This document shows positions 42,723-52,446 of a DNA stretch of 64,000 nucleotides, in pieces. The notes under the pieces are model-generated. The model made no database searches and was not told the DNA's origin. It saw only the letters and a list, made by a program, of their open reading frames with translations. Origin of the DNA: DASTFP01 sp963816855 (GTDB taxonomy: Bacteria > Verrucomicrobiota > Verrucomicrobiia > Chthoniobacterales > Terrimicrobiaceae); the NCBI GenBank assembly GCA_963816855.1, contig CAWFMA010000033.1, forward strand, positions 1 through 64,000. Reading direction: 5' to 3'. Numbering within the stretch: the stretch's first letter is position 1; the number at the start of each line of letters is the position of its first letter. Both the position numbers and the translations under genes were made by a program.

Positions 42723-43709
42723 TCAAGCGTGTTTTGCCAATTTGGCAAGATCGGCATCAACCATGAGGCGGACGAGTTCGGGAAAGCGCACTTTTGGTTC
42801 CCAGTCGAGGCGTCGTTTTGCTTTGGAAGCATCGCCGACCAAGAGGTCCACTTCTGCCGGACGCTCGTAGCGCTCATCGTGCCTCAAATACTCGCGCCAA
42901 TCGAGTTGAACGTAGGCGAAGGCCTGCTCGAGGAACTCCCGCACGGAGTGTGTCTCCCCGGTGGCCACCACATAGTCGTCCGGTTCGTCCTGTTGCAGCA
43001 TCAGCCACATCGCCTCCACATACTCCGGCGCATAGCCCCAATCGCGCCGTGCCTCCAGATTTCCCAAAAATAGCTCGTTTTGGAGGCCGCGTTTGATGGC
43101 GGCCACGGCACGGCTGATCTTGCGTGTCACGAAAGTTTCGCCACGGCGGGGACTCTCGTGATTGAACAGGATGCCATTGCTGGCGTGCGTTCCATAGCTT
43201 TCACGGTAATTCACGGTCGCCCAGTAGGAGAAGACCTTCGCCACTCCATACGGGCTGCGCGGCCAAAATGGCGTCGTTTCGCGCTGAGGCACTTCTTGCA
43301 CTTTCCCGAACATTTCACTGCTGGAGGCCTGGTAAAAGCGTGAGGAAACCCCCGCTTCCCGCATTGCCTCGAGAATCCGGATGGTCCCGACGCCCGTGAC
43401 GTCCGCCGTGTACTCCGGAATATCGAAGCTTACCCTCACGTGGCTTTGGGCCCCCAGATGGTAGATCTCCTCGGGCTTAAGCTGGTAGATCAGTTTGACC
43501 AGATTCACCGAGTCCGCGAGATCGCCGTAGTGAAGGAAGAGCCTGACCCCGTGAACGTGCGGATCCTGATAGAGGTGGTCGATGCGGTCGGTATTGAAGG
43601 TGCTTGCGCGGCGGATGATTCCATGAACCTCGTATCCTTTTTCCAATAGAAAATCGGCGAGGTAGGAACCGTCCTGCCCGGTGATACCCGTAATTAGCGC
43701 TTTTTTCAT
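42723..43709 (-). CDS. gmd: GDP-mannose 4,6-dehydratase
   Basis: A 328-residue SDR-type nucleotide-sugar enzyme. The NADP-binding motif is TGITGQDGSYLADFLLEKGY and the catalytic YGVAK lies within SPYGVAKVFSYW. It produces GDP-4-keto-6-deoxymannose for fucose or rhamnose-type sugars. It has normal length for short Gmd proteins. It overlaps rph by ATGA. No GDP-fucose synthase is seen in the window. Confidence 0.9.
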   Translation of the reverse strand: MKKALITGITGQDGSYLADFLLEKGYEVHGIIRRASTFNTDRIDHLYQDPHVHGVRLFLHYGDLADSVNLVKLIYQLKPEEIYHLGAQSHVRVSFDIPEYTADVTGVGTIRILEAMREAGVSSRFYQASSSEMFGKVQEVPQRETTPFWPRSPYGVAKVFSYWATVNYRESYGTHASNGILFNHESPRRGETFVTRKISRAVAAIKRGLQNELFLGNLEARRDWGYAPEYVEAMWLMLQQDEPDDYVVATGETHSVREFLEQAFAYVQLDWREYLRHDERYERPAEVDLLVGDASKAKRRLDWEPKVRFPELVRLMVDADLAKLAKHA

Positions 43710-44431
43710 GAGTTGAGACTCGATTCCTGTATCTCGAGCAACCGGCGAATCCCAGCCTTGCCGAGCCGCAGCATTTCAACCAGTTGGTCATCGGAAAAAA
43801 CCGCCTCCTCGCCCGATCCTTGAAGCTCCACGAATTCCAGTTTGTCAGTCATCACCAGGTTCAGGTCCACGCTGGCGGTCCTGTCCTCCTCGTAGCTGAG
43901 GTCGACCAGCGGCTCGCCCTCCACCACTCCCACGCTGACCGCCGCCAGTCGCCGTTTGATCGGATTGTGCGAGATCTTCCCCGTTTCAATCAAGGCACGG
44001 CAGGCCAGTTCCATTGCGACACAAGCTCCGGTTATGGCCGCTGTTCTCGTCCCGCCGTCCGCCTGCAAGACGTCGCAATCAACCCAAAGGGTGCGCTGTC
44101 CGAGCGCGGCGAGATCAACCGCCGCCCGCAAAGAACGGCCGATGAGTCGCTGAATCTCCGTTGCCCGGCCGTCGGGTCGTCCCCTGGCGCTATCCCGCGG
44201 CTTTCTCGGCGAAGTCGAGTACGGCAGCATCGAGTATTCAGCGGTGACCCAGCCACCTTCCACGCCCTGTTCTCGCATCCACCGCGGAACGCTTTCCTCC
44301 AGGGTAGCCGCACAAATCACCTGGGTTCGGCCAAAACGAATCAATACTGATCCCATCGCCTGCGGGGCTATGGCCTGCTGAATCACAACTTCGCGGAGGT
44401 CTGAGGGCCTCCTTCCGTCAAGGCGTTCCAT
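43706..44431 (-). CDS. rph: Ribonuclease PH
   Basis: A 241-residue phosphorolytic exoribonuclease with MGSVLIRFGRTQVICAATL, the Arg-rich AEYSMLPYSTSPRKPRDSARG and LWVDCDVLQADGGTRTAAI. It trims tRNA 3' ends and shortens RNA by phosphorolysis. ATG 44429-44431 fits the usual start (MERLDGRRPSDLR). Overlaps gmd by ATGA. Confidence 0.93.
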   Translation of the reverse strand: MERLDGRRPSDLREVVIQQAIAPQAMGSVLIRFGRTQVICAATLEESVPRWMREQGVEGGWVTAEYSMLPYSTSPRKPRDSARGRPDGRATEIQRLIGRSLRAAVDLAALGQRTLWVDCDVLQADGGTRTAAITGACVAMELACRALIETGKISHNPIKRRLAAVSVGVVEGEPLVDLSYEEDRTASVDLNLVMTDKLEFVELQGSGEEAVFSDDQLVEMLRLGKAGIRRLLEIQESSLNS

Positions 44432-44658
44432 GAAGCCCGCCAGATTGGAGCCTCCGCAGCCACGGCTGCAAGAATTTAAAACAGCCCTCTCGGCGGAAAA
44501 CTGACCACGGGCGCAAGGATATGGTCGGAGGAGCGGCGAGATTATCCCGATCCCTTCTCCCCAATCGGGCTCTCGCCTCTTATCGCTTTCGCGCTTCGCG
44601 CCGGGCAGTCGAACTGCGTTCGAACCTCGCCGAGAAACGTTTTCGCTCCTGAAGAAAA

Positions 44659-44735
44659 TGGTCGGGCCGGCGAGATTCGAACTCGCGGCCTCCTCGTCCC
44701 GAACGAGGCGCTCTACCAAGCTGAGCCACGGCCCG
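44659..44735 (-). tRNA. tRNA-Pro (CGG)
   Basis: On the minus strand CGGGCCG pairs with CGGCCCG. D-arm GCTC...GAGC, anticodon arm CCTCG-TTCGGGA-CGAGG (anticodon CGG), and T-arm with TTCGAAT follow. Discriminator A is followed by an encoded CCA. It lies upstream of rph on the same strand. Confidence 0.92.
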
Positions 44736-44744
44736 ACTAATTGA

Positions 44745-45338
44745 CTATAAACAAGTTACAAATGTTTTCGCTTCCCTGAAAGGGGCTTTCACACAGATCT
44801 AGTAGGAGCGCGTAGGGAAACGTAAGCAACAACTGAATGACTATATGAGCGCAAGTCCATCTCTTAAGAAATTCGGAGAATGCCTTTGTCGCAATCCCCC
44901 AAGCAGAACCTACTTCGCACGCGTGAAACACCGAAGCAAGGAGATAAAACAGAGCGTAAAACAAACAATCCGCCGTAGCGCGGCGAAAACTGAAGGACTT
45001 CAAGACCAAACTGGATCGAAGAAATCCGGCGGCGGGCCGAATTTCGCTTTGCTCTCGAACGCGGAGAACCTTAGGCGAATTACTCCGTCCGCTTTGCACT
45101 TCCGGATCCGAAACTGTCCTCCGTTGCTATCGTCTTCGACAACGAGCGCATATTGAAATGCGACAGGAGCTGTAATCGGTTACACGTTCCAGCCTGAGAG
45201 ACATTCCCGCTCAGCATCGCCCCTATGGGTGTGGAACACGCACAAGTTGATACGCAGTGCGGAGCGACTATCGTCGGAACGAGCCGCGGAGCAAGTGCAG
45301 TTTAGCCAAATTCACCACGAGAGCGCACAGCGACCCCT
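44745..45338. other. Intergenic region, no supported gene
   Basis: About 590 bp between tRNA-Pro and the PTS IIA gene. A 120-codon minus-strand ORF (44737-45099) exists, but its composition and lack of domain features do not convince. No repeats or tRNA seen. Confidence 0.4.
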
Positions 45339-45800
45339 TCAGAGTTTGACTTCGCCGGAAGTGAGAAGCGCCACAAATCTTTCCGCGTCTTTCGCGAGGA
45401 GAAGCCGGCGAAGTTGCTGCTTGTCCCTGCACATACGAACGATTGCACCCACGATCCGAAGATATTCGGAGGTGAACGCCCCGGGAATTCCGGCGACGAA
45501 GACAAATCTTACACGATCCTTGGAACCGGGATAAGGCACGCCTTCGTTCGAGCGGCCCGCCGCCATGACGAGCGATGCCACCGTTTCGGTCCGTCCATGA
45601 GCGAGGCAGATACCGCAACCGTTTTCAAATATGACCGGAGCGGACTCCTTCATGACCTCTTCCCGCAATCTCGCGTAATTTGTGATGCGCTGATCGCCGT
45701 CAAGGCTGTCGATCACCTCTTCGATGGCGCCGGCGGCGTCTTGCGCGCTGAGAGCCAAGTTAACGTGGTCAGGTTGGAGGACATCGATGATCGGAGTCAT
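45339..45800 (-). CDS. PTS IIA-like protein (PtsN/fructose type)
   Basis: A 153-residue EIIA-type protein with the conserved phospho-accepting His in CLAHGRTETVASLVM and a following helix. It probably regulates rather than transports, since no IIB or IIC gene is near. Start at MTPIIDVLQPDHVN. It overlaps the nadK stop, giving a ptsN-nadK-tlyA operon. Confidence 0.75.
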   Translation of the reverse strand: MTPIIDVLQPDHVNLALSAQDAAGAIEEVIDSLDGDQRITNYARLREEVMKESAPVIFENGCGICLAHGRTETVASLVMAAGRSNEGVPYPGSKDRVRFVFVAGIPGAFTSEYLRIVGAIVRMCRDKQQLRRLLLAKDAERFVALLTSGEVKL

Positions 45801-46648
45801 ACGTTGCTGCCGCTCCACTTAAGCTTCTGACGGAGGACCTCTGGAAACGAGCGCTCCGGCAGCATGACAAGTGGCAGATCGCGGTTGCTCTTCTGAACCG
45901 TGAGCACGTCACCGACTCGCATCGCCCAGGACGAGCGGCCGTCCACGGACACGAATACCTCCTGGTCAGGCACCGCGAGGCTCACTTCCACCGTCGAAGA
46001 ATCGCTGACTACGGTCGAACGATTGGTGAGAACATGCGGGCAGATTGGAGTAATGACGAACGTTCCCGAGTCCGGCATGACCACTGGACCGCCAGCGGCG
46101 AGCGAATATGCCGTGGAACCGGTAGGCGTGGCGATGATCAGGCCGTCCGCATTGTAGCTCGTAAAGTCCGCGCCATCGATCTTCACTTGAATCTTTACGA
46201 GATGAGAGCGCTCTCCGCGGCTGACCACGACATCGTTCAAGCCATGAAGCCCCCGCTTCCCGGACGGACCCACAATTTCCGCAACCAGGAGGTGCCGGGG
46301 GCTCAAAATGAAATCCTTCTGGATTATGCTTTCCACCACCCGAGGGATTTCGCTCGGGCCCGCACAAGTCAAAAAGCCAAGCGAACCAATATTGACTCCC
46401 AGAATCGGCTTGATGGTCGCCCCGAGTTTGTGGACGACCCGAAGGATCGTTCCGTCGCCGCCCATCACCACCAGCAATTCCGCCTGCCGGGCAAGCGACG
46501 GCTCGTCCAGGTCCGAGGTCAACCCCGCCAGGGCAGCGCTTTGGCTTTCCAATTCGAACGGAATTTTCTTCTCGCTCAATTCAGAGATCATCCCGCTCAA
46601 CGCTGTGCGGGCATCCATTTTCTGCGAATGCGCAATCAGGCCGATCAT
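45797..46648 (-). CDS. nadK: NAD kinase
   Basis: A 283-residue enzyme with the GGDGT motif (VVMGGDGTILRVVHKLG), the NAD-site motif GVNIGSLGFLT, and TPTGSTAYSLAAGGPVV. It phosphorylates NAD to NADP. It overlaps tlyA and the PTS gene by ATGA. Confidence 0.95.
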   Translation of the reverse strand: MIGLIAHSQKMDARTALSGMISELSEKKIPFELESQSAALAGLTSDLDEPSLARQAELLVVMGGDGTILRVVHKLGATIKPILGVNIGSLGFLTCAGPSEIPRVVESIIQKDFILSPRHLLVAEIVGPSGKRGLHGLNDVVVSRGERSHLVKIQVKIDGADFTSYNADGLIIATPTGSTAYSLAAGGPVVMPDSGTFVITPICPHVLTNRSTVVSDSSTVEVSLAVPDQEVFVSVDGRSSWAMRVGDVLTVQKSNRDLPLVMLPERSFPEVLRQKLKWSGSNV

Positions 46649-47376
46649 GCTTTGAGGTGCGCCAGGAACTCGATATTTCCTTCGCGTCCGGCGACCGGCG
46701 ATTGGATCGCATCGATCCAGTTCTTGCCTGCACCCGTAACAAATTGGTGGATCTTTTCTACCGCTTCCCGGCGAAACTCTGGATCTCGAACAATGCCGCC
46801 GCGTCCGACTTTGTCGGGCGACAATTCAAACTGCGGTTTGATGAGTACTATCATTTCGGCGCCTCCCGGCAGTAAGGCAAACGCCGCCGGCAAAATCAAC
46901 GACAACGAAATGAAACTGACATCCATCACACAGATCTGGACCGGCTCCGCAATCTCCGCGGCGGTCAAATAACGGGCGTTCACCCCTTCGTGGACGACAA
47001 GTCGCGGATCGTTTCTGAGCCTCCAATCAAGCTGACCCCGCCCGACATCAACGGCATGAATCCTCGCCGCGCCGCGCTGAAGCAGGCAATCGGTAAAGCC
47101 ACCCGTCGATGATCCGATATCCAGGCAAGTCTTTCCTTCCACCGAGACGTCGAAACGATCCAAGGCCGCTTCGAGCTTAAGCCCTCCACGACTCACATAT
47201 CTCTCCGAAGCAAGGAGTTTCACCTTAATATCTACCGGCACTTGCTGGCCGGGCTTCTCCGCTTTCCGGCCGTCAACAAGGACCTGGCCCGCCATGATCG
47301 CGCGTTGCGCTTTTTCCCGCGAAGCGCACAGGCCCTTGGACACCAGGAGCTGATCAATTCGAGTTTTGGCAACCAC
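46645..47376 (-). CDS. tlyA: TlyA-family rRNA methyltransferase
   Basis: A 243-residue protein with an N-terminal S4 RNA-binding domain (KTRIDQLLVSKGLCASREKA) and a FtsJ-like SAM domain (CLDIGSSTGGFTDCLLQRGA, then VCVMDVSFISLSLILPAA-type strand). It 2'-O-methylates rRNA. Often found beside nadK, as here. The divergent acyl-carrier gene begins 60 bp away. Confidence 0.9.
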   Translation of the reverse strand: MVAKTRIDQLLVSKGLCASREKAQRAIMAGQVLVDGRKAEKPGQQVPVDIKVKLLASERYVSRGGLKLEAALDRFDVSVEGKTCLDIGSSTGGFTDCLLQRGAARIHAVDVGRGQLDWRLRNDPRLVVHEGVNARYLTAAEIAEPVQICVMDVSFISLSLILPAAFALLPGGAEMIVLIKPQFELSPDKVGRGGIVRDPEFRREAVEKIHQFVTGAGKNWIDAIQSPVAGREGNIEFLAHLKA

Positions 47377-47436
47377 TCTTTGACAGTAAGAAATTTCTGT
47401 TCATCCTGAAAATCCCGTCTAGTTCCTTCCGGTAAG

Positions 47437-47733
47437 ATGTCCGAAATCGATCTGAAATCCCGCATCAAGCGCATGTTGGTCGAAAATCTTATGTTGAGGA
47501 TTACGCCGGAGGATATTGGGGACGACACCGCGCTCTTCAGCCCGCAAGGCTTGGCTCTCGATTCGATTGACGCGCTGGAGCTGGCGGTGGGCATCGAGAA
47601 GAACTTCGGCGTCGCCACGCCGAGTGCCGAGGTCGCCAGGCAGGCGTTTGTCAGCGTCAATACGATCGCTGCCTACGTCACCGCAAAGAAGCCGGCATCC
47701 ATCCGTGCGAAGGAGCAGCCGACCGACTCTTGA
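47437..47733 (+). CDS. Acyl carrier protein-like
   Basis: A 98-residue protein with the phosphopantetheine site LALDSIDALELAV and a typical four-helix pattern. The C-terminal ~20 residues (VTAKKPASIRAKEQPTDS) are extra. It is separate from fatty-acid synthesis genes, so it may serve a special pathway. Confidence 0.8.
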   Translation: MSEIDLKSRIKRMLVENLMLRITPEDIGDDTALFSPQGLALDSIDALELAVGIEKNFGVATPSAEVARQAFVSVNTIAAYVTAKKPASIRAKEQPTDS

Positions 47734-47981
47734 AAAATCGCGCCCACCATGTTGCCGAAAAGAGAACGCAAGCGCTTTCGGCATTCTCATCAATCGTCCA
47801 GTCGCAGGGGGTCTTCGAAATGCCTGTTCCCGGCGCGAAGAACTGTCCGAAACCTTCACCCCCCAAAGGCGCCGAGTCTTTCGATAGCCGCGCAAAACAA
47901 CTCCGCAGTCTCCGCGAAAGTGATCCCTTGGCGCAATTTTTGCTGGTGATTTCTCCTCATTCATAAAATACGACGCGCAGT

Positions 47982-50438
47982 ATGAGCGAATTCCATTCCA
48001 CTCTCGACAAGACTGTTCCGGGACTGAAGGCCCTTATCCAGAGCAGTTTGAAATTCACCTTGGCGCGTGACGCCTTGACTGCCACGAAGCGGGACTGGTG
48101 GCTCGCGACCTCCAAGGCGGTGCAAAGCATGATCGTCGAGCGGATGATCGCCACCGCCACGGCGCAGAACAAATGCAACGCCAAGCGGGTCTATTATCTT
48201 TCTCTGGAGTTTTTGATGGGGCGTCTGTTTTCCAATAGCCTCTACAGTGCCGGCGTCTGCGATGAGGTGGTGCATGCCCTTGAGGAGTTAGGCCTTGACT
48301 ACGAAGAACTTCGCCACGAGGAATACGACATGGGGCTTGGAAACGGGGGCTTGGGCCGCCTGGCTGCCTGCTTTCTGGATTCGCTTGCGACGCTCGACCT
48401 TCCCGCAATCGGGTACGGAATTCACTACCAATACGGGCTCTTCAGGCAGGAGTTTCGCAACGGTTACCAGGTCGAACTTCCGGACGCGTGGATGCAGTAT
48501 GGAACGCCGTGGGAAATTGTCCGGCCCGAGCATGCCACGGAGATCCAAGTTTACGGCTACGTCGAAAACATCTTCGACGACCGGGGAAATTACGTGCCGC
48601 GCTGGACCGGGTGGAAAAAGCTGGTCGGGATCCCCTACGATATACCGGTTCCGGGTTATGGGACGAATACCGTGAACTTTCTGCGGCTCTGGGAATCGCG
48701 AGCCCCGGAAGAATTCGATTTCGAAGCGTTCAACCGCGGTGGATACGAAGAGGCGGTTCGTGAAAAAAACCATAGCGAAACGATCTCCAAGGTTCTTTAT
48801 CCCAACGACAAGACCGATATCGGCAAGGAACTGCGACTTCTTCAGCAGTATTTTTTCGTTGCCTGCTCGCTGAAGGATATCATCCGTCGCTTTCGAAGGT
48901 CGAATGAGGATTGGGACGACTTTCCGGAAAAGGTGGCCATTCAGCTCAACGACACGCACCCGGCCATTGCCGTCGTCGAACTGCAACGCCTTTTCCATGA
49001 CGAATACGGCATGCCGTGGGAAAAGGCGTGGTCCATCGTAACACGAACCTTTGCCTACACCAATCATACCTTGCTTCCCGAAGCGCTGGAAAGGTGGAAC
49101 GTGGCACTTTTGCAAAAGGTCGTGCCGCGCCATCTGCAAATCATCTTTGAAATCAACAAGCGCTTTCTGGACCTCGTGGAGTCAAAATGGCCCGGAGATG
49201 TCGAAAAGAAGAAAAACCTCTCCCTGATTGAAGAAGGGTCCACGCAAATGGTGCGCATGGCGCATCTTTCGGTGGTTGGCGGCCATTCGGTTAATGGTGT
49301 TGCCGCGCTTCATACTGCGCTGATCAAAAAGGATCTCTTTCCGGACTTCGACGCCTTATATCCGGGCAAGATCAACAACAAGACCAACGGGATCACTCCG
49401 CGCCGCTGGCTTCTCGCATGCAATCCCCGCCTGAGTGAGTTGATCACCTCAAAGATCGGCAGCGGTTGGGAGCGCGATCTCGACCGGCTTCGGGCGCTGG
49501 AAGCTTATGCGGACGACACGGGTTTCCAGATCGCCTTCATGAACGTGAAGCAGGCCAACAAGGTCGATCTCGCGCGCATCATCAAGAGGGACTGCGACAT
49601 TGCCGTCAACCCGGGTGCGCTGTTCGACGTGCAAATCAAGCGCCTCCATGAGTACAAGCGTCAGCACCTTAATCTGCTTCATATTCTCGCTCTCTACCGC
49701 CGCGTTTTGCAGGACCCGGGGATTGTCATCACCCCTCGCGTCTTTATCTTCGCGGCCAAGGCGGCGCCCGGCTACGACATGGCCAAGTGCATTATCAAGG
49801 CCATCAACGCGGTGGGAAAATGCATCAACAACGACAAGCGCATCGAGGACAGGATAAAAGTGGTCGTTCTGCCCAACTATCGGGTGTCCCTCGCCCAGCG
49901 CATCGTCCCGGCTGCAGACCTTTCGGAGCAAATCTCCACGGCGGGCAAAGAAGCCTCGGGCACTGGCAATATGAAATTGGCGCTCAACGGCGCTCTTACC
50001 ATCGGCACCCTCGATGGCGCGAACGTCGAAATCATGGAAGAAGTCGGCGAGGAGAACATCTTCATCTTCGGGCACACCGTCGAGGAGATCCACGCCATGG
50101 TAAAGAAAGGATATAATCCGCAGGATTACTACTTGCGAAACGAGGAACTGCGCGCGGTGGTCGATTGGGTCGGATCGAATTACTTCACACCGGACGAACC
50201 CCCCGGCGTTCTCAGTATGCTGCGGGACAATCTCTACTATACCGATCCGTTCTTCTGCCTGGCCGATTTCGAGGCCTACTCCGAGTGCCAGAAGAAAGTG
50301 GATGCGGCCTTTCGCCATAAGGCGCGCTGGGCGAAAATGGCCATCCTGAACACCGCCCGGATGGGAAAGTTTTCCAGCGACCGCGCGATTCGTGAATACG
50401 CCCGGGAGATCTGGGATCTCGAACCACTGGTTGTTTGA
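47982..50438 (+). CDS. glgP: Glycogen/starch phosphorylase (GT35)
   Basis: An 818-residue phosphorylase. The N-terminal part has LEFLMGRLFSNSLYSAGV and LGNGGLGRLAACFLDSLAT. The PLP-binding Lys is in AGKEASGTGNMKLALNGAL, and PNYRVSLAQRIVPAADLSEQ precedes it. It releases glucose-1-phosphate from alpha-glucan. It stands alone after a 250-bp gap that holds only a poor ORF. The DUF4912 protein lies upstream in the same region. Confidence 0.95.
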   Translation: MSEFHSTLDKTVPGLKALIQSSLKFTLARDALTATKRDWWLATSKAVQSMIVERMIATATAQNKCNAKRVYYLSLEFLMGRLFSNSLYSAGVCDEVVHALEELGLDYEELRHEEYDMGLGNGGLGRLAACFLDSLATLDLPAIGYGIHYQYGLFRQEFRNGYQVELPDAWMQYGTPWEIVRPEHATEIQVYGYVENIFDDRGNYVPRWTGWKKLVGIPYDIPVPGYGTNTVNFLRLWESRAPEEFDFEAFNRGGYEEAVREKNHSETISKVLYPNDKTDIGKELRLLQQYFFVACSLKDIIRRFRRSNEDWDDFPEKVAIQLNDTHPAIAVVELQRLFHDEYGMPWEKAWSIVTRTFAYTNHTLLPEALERWNVALLQKVVPRHLQIIFEINKRFLDLVESKWPGDVEKKKNLSLIEEGSTQMVRMAHLSVVGGHSVNGVAALHTALIKKDLFPDFDALYPGKINNKTNGITPRRWLLACNPRLSELITSKIGSGWERDLDRLRALEAYADDTGFQIAFMNVKQANKVDLARIIKRDCDIAVNPGALFDVQIKRLHEYKRQHLNLLHILALYRRVLQDPGIVITPRVFIFAAKAAPGYDMAKCIIKAINAVGKCINNDKRIEDRIKVVVLPNYRVSLAQRIVPAADLSEQISTAGKEASGTGNMKLALNGALTIGTLDGANVEIMEEVGEENIFIFGHTVEEIHAMVKKGYNPQDYYLRNEELRAVVDWVGSNYFTPDEPPGVLSMLRDNLYYTDPFFCLADFEAYSECQKKVDAAFRHKARWAKMAILNTARMGKFSSDRAIREYAREIWDLEPLVV

Positions 50439-50477
50439 AAGGGGCGACGCCGCCAACTCTGCGCCACCGCTGCTCGG

Positions 50478-51224
50478 TTAAGAGACCGGTGATTCCCGCT
50501 GCAAGGCGGGCTCTCCCGAGTCGGACTGCGCCGGGTAACGGTTGGCCAGATAATGGACCAACTCGGCGGGCGTTTCGAAAACTAGATCCGGCTTCATCGC
50601 GTCCAGGGAACGCCGGCTGTTGTATCCCCAGGTGACGGCGGCCATTCGGATGCCCGCCTTTTTTGCCGCCTCAATATCTCGTGTTTCGTCGCCGACAAAC
50701 AATATATCCGCGGCCCGGACGCGCTGGCGTCTCATCACGCTGCGAATCATTCGCGCTTTGCCAAGCAACTTTGAGGAGCAGCGAACGAAATCAAACAATT
50801 CCAGACCGTGATTTTGGAGGAAGATCTGCACATTCACCTCGGTATTCGAGGTGATGATCCCCAGCGAATAGCCCTGCGCTTGCAACTGGCGCATGGCTCC
50901 CGGCATGCCCGGCAGCGGCTGAATCGAATGAATCCGCGCGTGCAACTCTTCGCTGCCGCGCCGGGCTATTCGGCTCATTTTGCGGGTGGGAATATTCAGG
51001 AATTTCATCAACTGGCGCGTTCTCATATCTCGCGCCCTTTCCAAGTCGATCGGCTGGAGCGGACGGAATCCGAATTCGCCCGCCAGCGTATTCAGGATCG
51101 TGACCGCGGCAGCGAAAGTGTCGGCGATCGTCCCGTCGAAATCGAAAATCAGAAGCTTGGGACGCCCGGGCGGCTCCGTGCGACGTTTTCGGCGCCGCAA
51201 GACGTAGCGCGCAAGCCGTCTCAT
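50478..51224 (-). CDS. HAD-superfamily hydrolase (Gph-like)
   Basis: A 248-residue phosphatase with motif I LLIFDFDGTIADT, a cap domain, motif II GIITSNTEV and motif IV ILFVGDETRDIEAAKKAG. It resembles phosphoglycolate phosphatases. It is coupled by ATGA with the aldo/keto reductase gene. An extra basic N-terminus (LARYVLRRRKRRTEPPG) precedes motif I. Confidence 0.8.
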   Translation of the reverse strand: MRRLARYVLRRRKRRTEPPGRPKLLIFDFDGTIADTFAAAVTILNTLAGEFGFRPLQPIDLERARDMRTRQLMKFLNIPTRKMSRIARRGSEELHARIHSIQPLPGMPGAMRQLQAQGYSLGIITSNTEVNVQIFLQNHGLELFDFVRCSSKLLGKARMIRSVMRRQRVRAADILFVGDETRDIEAAKKAGIRMAAVTWGYNSRRSLDAMKPDLVFETPAELVHYLANRYPAQSDSGEPALQRESPVS

Positions 51225-52261
51225 GCCGAAACGAACTCCTCGAGCGGAACCATCGTTCCCTTGAATTTCGGCTCCTCGGGTTCCAACCCAAAATTGGCAG
51301 CCACCAGGCCGGCAATCCGTTCCGCTTCCTCCGCGGAAAGAGGCCCCTTGGTGGAGGCCTCGACAAATTCGCGCATTTGCTCCGAATTGTAGATATTCGG
51401 AAGCACCGAACCCACGCGGTCATCCGCCAGAAGCCAAAGGATAGCTGCCTGCCCGAGCGTGCGCCCTCCTCCACGTTCAAGAAACCTCAACTGTTCGACC
51501 TTTTTTACGCCGTTGAGCAGCCACGAACGCGGACGATGCGCGCGGTGATCATTTGGCGCGAAAACGGTATCGGCCGTGTACTTGCCCTCCAACATCCCGG
51601 AGGAATGCGGCACGCGGATAAGAAACATCGTCCTGGCCCCGCACTCGCGCGCGGAATCCTGGATCGCCTTTCCGGGATGCTGCTCGAGAAGGTTGTAAAT
51701 ATGCTGGATTACTGCGGGATTGCGTTTGCGAATCGTCGCTACCCCCTCGCCAAGCCAACCGATGGCGGGGCCGAGCGCGGCGCCGTATTCTCTTATCTTT
51801 CCCTCGGTGCGCAGGTCTTCCAGCGTCTCCCAAAGCGCATCGTCATTGGCTTGAGCCATCCGGATGTTGTGCAATTGGAGAAGGTCGATCCGGTCCGTTT
51901 CGAGCCTGCCGAGCGCCGCGTCCACTGCATTCCGAATAAATTGCGGCCGAAAGTCCTGGGGGATCTCGCGCTGTCCGCGCCGCTCCTCTCCGTGCTGCAA
52001 AAAGTCGTAGCCGACCTTGGTGGCAATTACGATCTGCTCGCGTCTTCCGCGGAAAGCCTTCGCGATAAGCTCCTCGCTTCGCCCGTTTCCATAGGTGTCG
52101 GCGGCATCAAACAACGTGACGCCGAGGTCGTGCGCCTCACGCAGCAGAGTCACCGCTTCCTCGTCCGTATAACTTCCCCACCAACCGGTCGAAACCGTCC
52201 ACAGACCGAACCCCACTTCGCTCACCAGCAAGTCGGTTCCCCGAAAGTTGCGATACTTCAT
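51221..52261 (-). CDS. Aldo/keto reductase
   Basis: A 346-residue AKR with GFGLWTVSTGWWGSYTDEE, the catalytic region LFDAADTYGNGRSEEL (Asp, Tyr) and IVIATKVGYD (Lys). The C-terminal part contains AILWLLADDRVGSVLPNIY. NADPH-dependent carbonyl reduction; substrate unknown. The internal Met at 52259-52261 fits the family start. Confidence 0.85.
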   Translation of the reverse strand: MKYRNFRGTDLLVSEVGFGLWTVSTGWWGSYTDEEAVTLLREAHDLGVTLFDAADTYGNGRSEELIAKAFRGRREQIVIATKVGYDFLQHGEERRGQREIPQDFRPQFIRNAVDAALGRLETDRIDLLQLHNIRMAQANDDALWETLEDLRTEGKIREYGAALGPAIGWLGEGVATIRKRNPAVIQHIYNLLEQHPGKAIQDSARECGARTMFLIRVPHSSGMLEGKYTADTVFAPNDHRAHRPRSWLLNGVKKVEQLRFLERGGGRTLGQAAILWLLADDRVGSVLPNIYNSEQMREFVEASTKGPLSAEEAERIAGLVAANFGLEPEEPKFKGTMVPLEEFVSA

Positions 52262-52446
52262 GGCAACACGATGCCACCGGCGCATAGTCTTTGCCAAGGT
52301 TTTCAGGGAGCAATCATCTTGCTGGCCGAAGAACCCGTCTTCCCCTTATTCTCCCGCTCATGATCCCCGGTCCGGCAGCCAACCGACGCCAACCTTATCG
52401 CGCAGGGATTCTCGCCTCGTCCTTACGGGGCGCGCTACTTTCCTAA

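Noticed and set aside
44737..45099. 120-codon minus-strand ORF next to tRNA-Pro
   Set aside because: No domain, no start context, mixed composition; not listed as a gene.
47730..47966. 78-codon ORF with TTG start overlapping the acyl carrier stop
   Set aside because: Overlap is suggestive but the sequence has no protein-like pattern and competes with other open frames.
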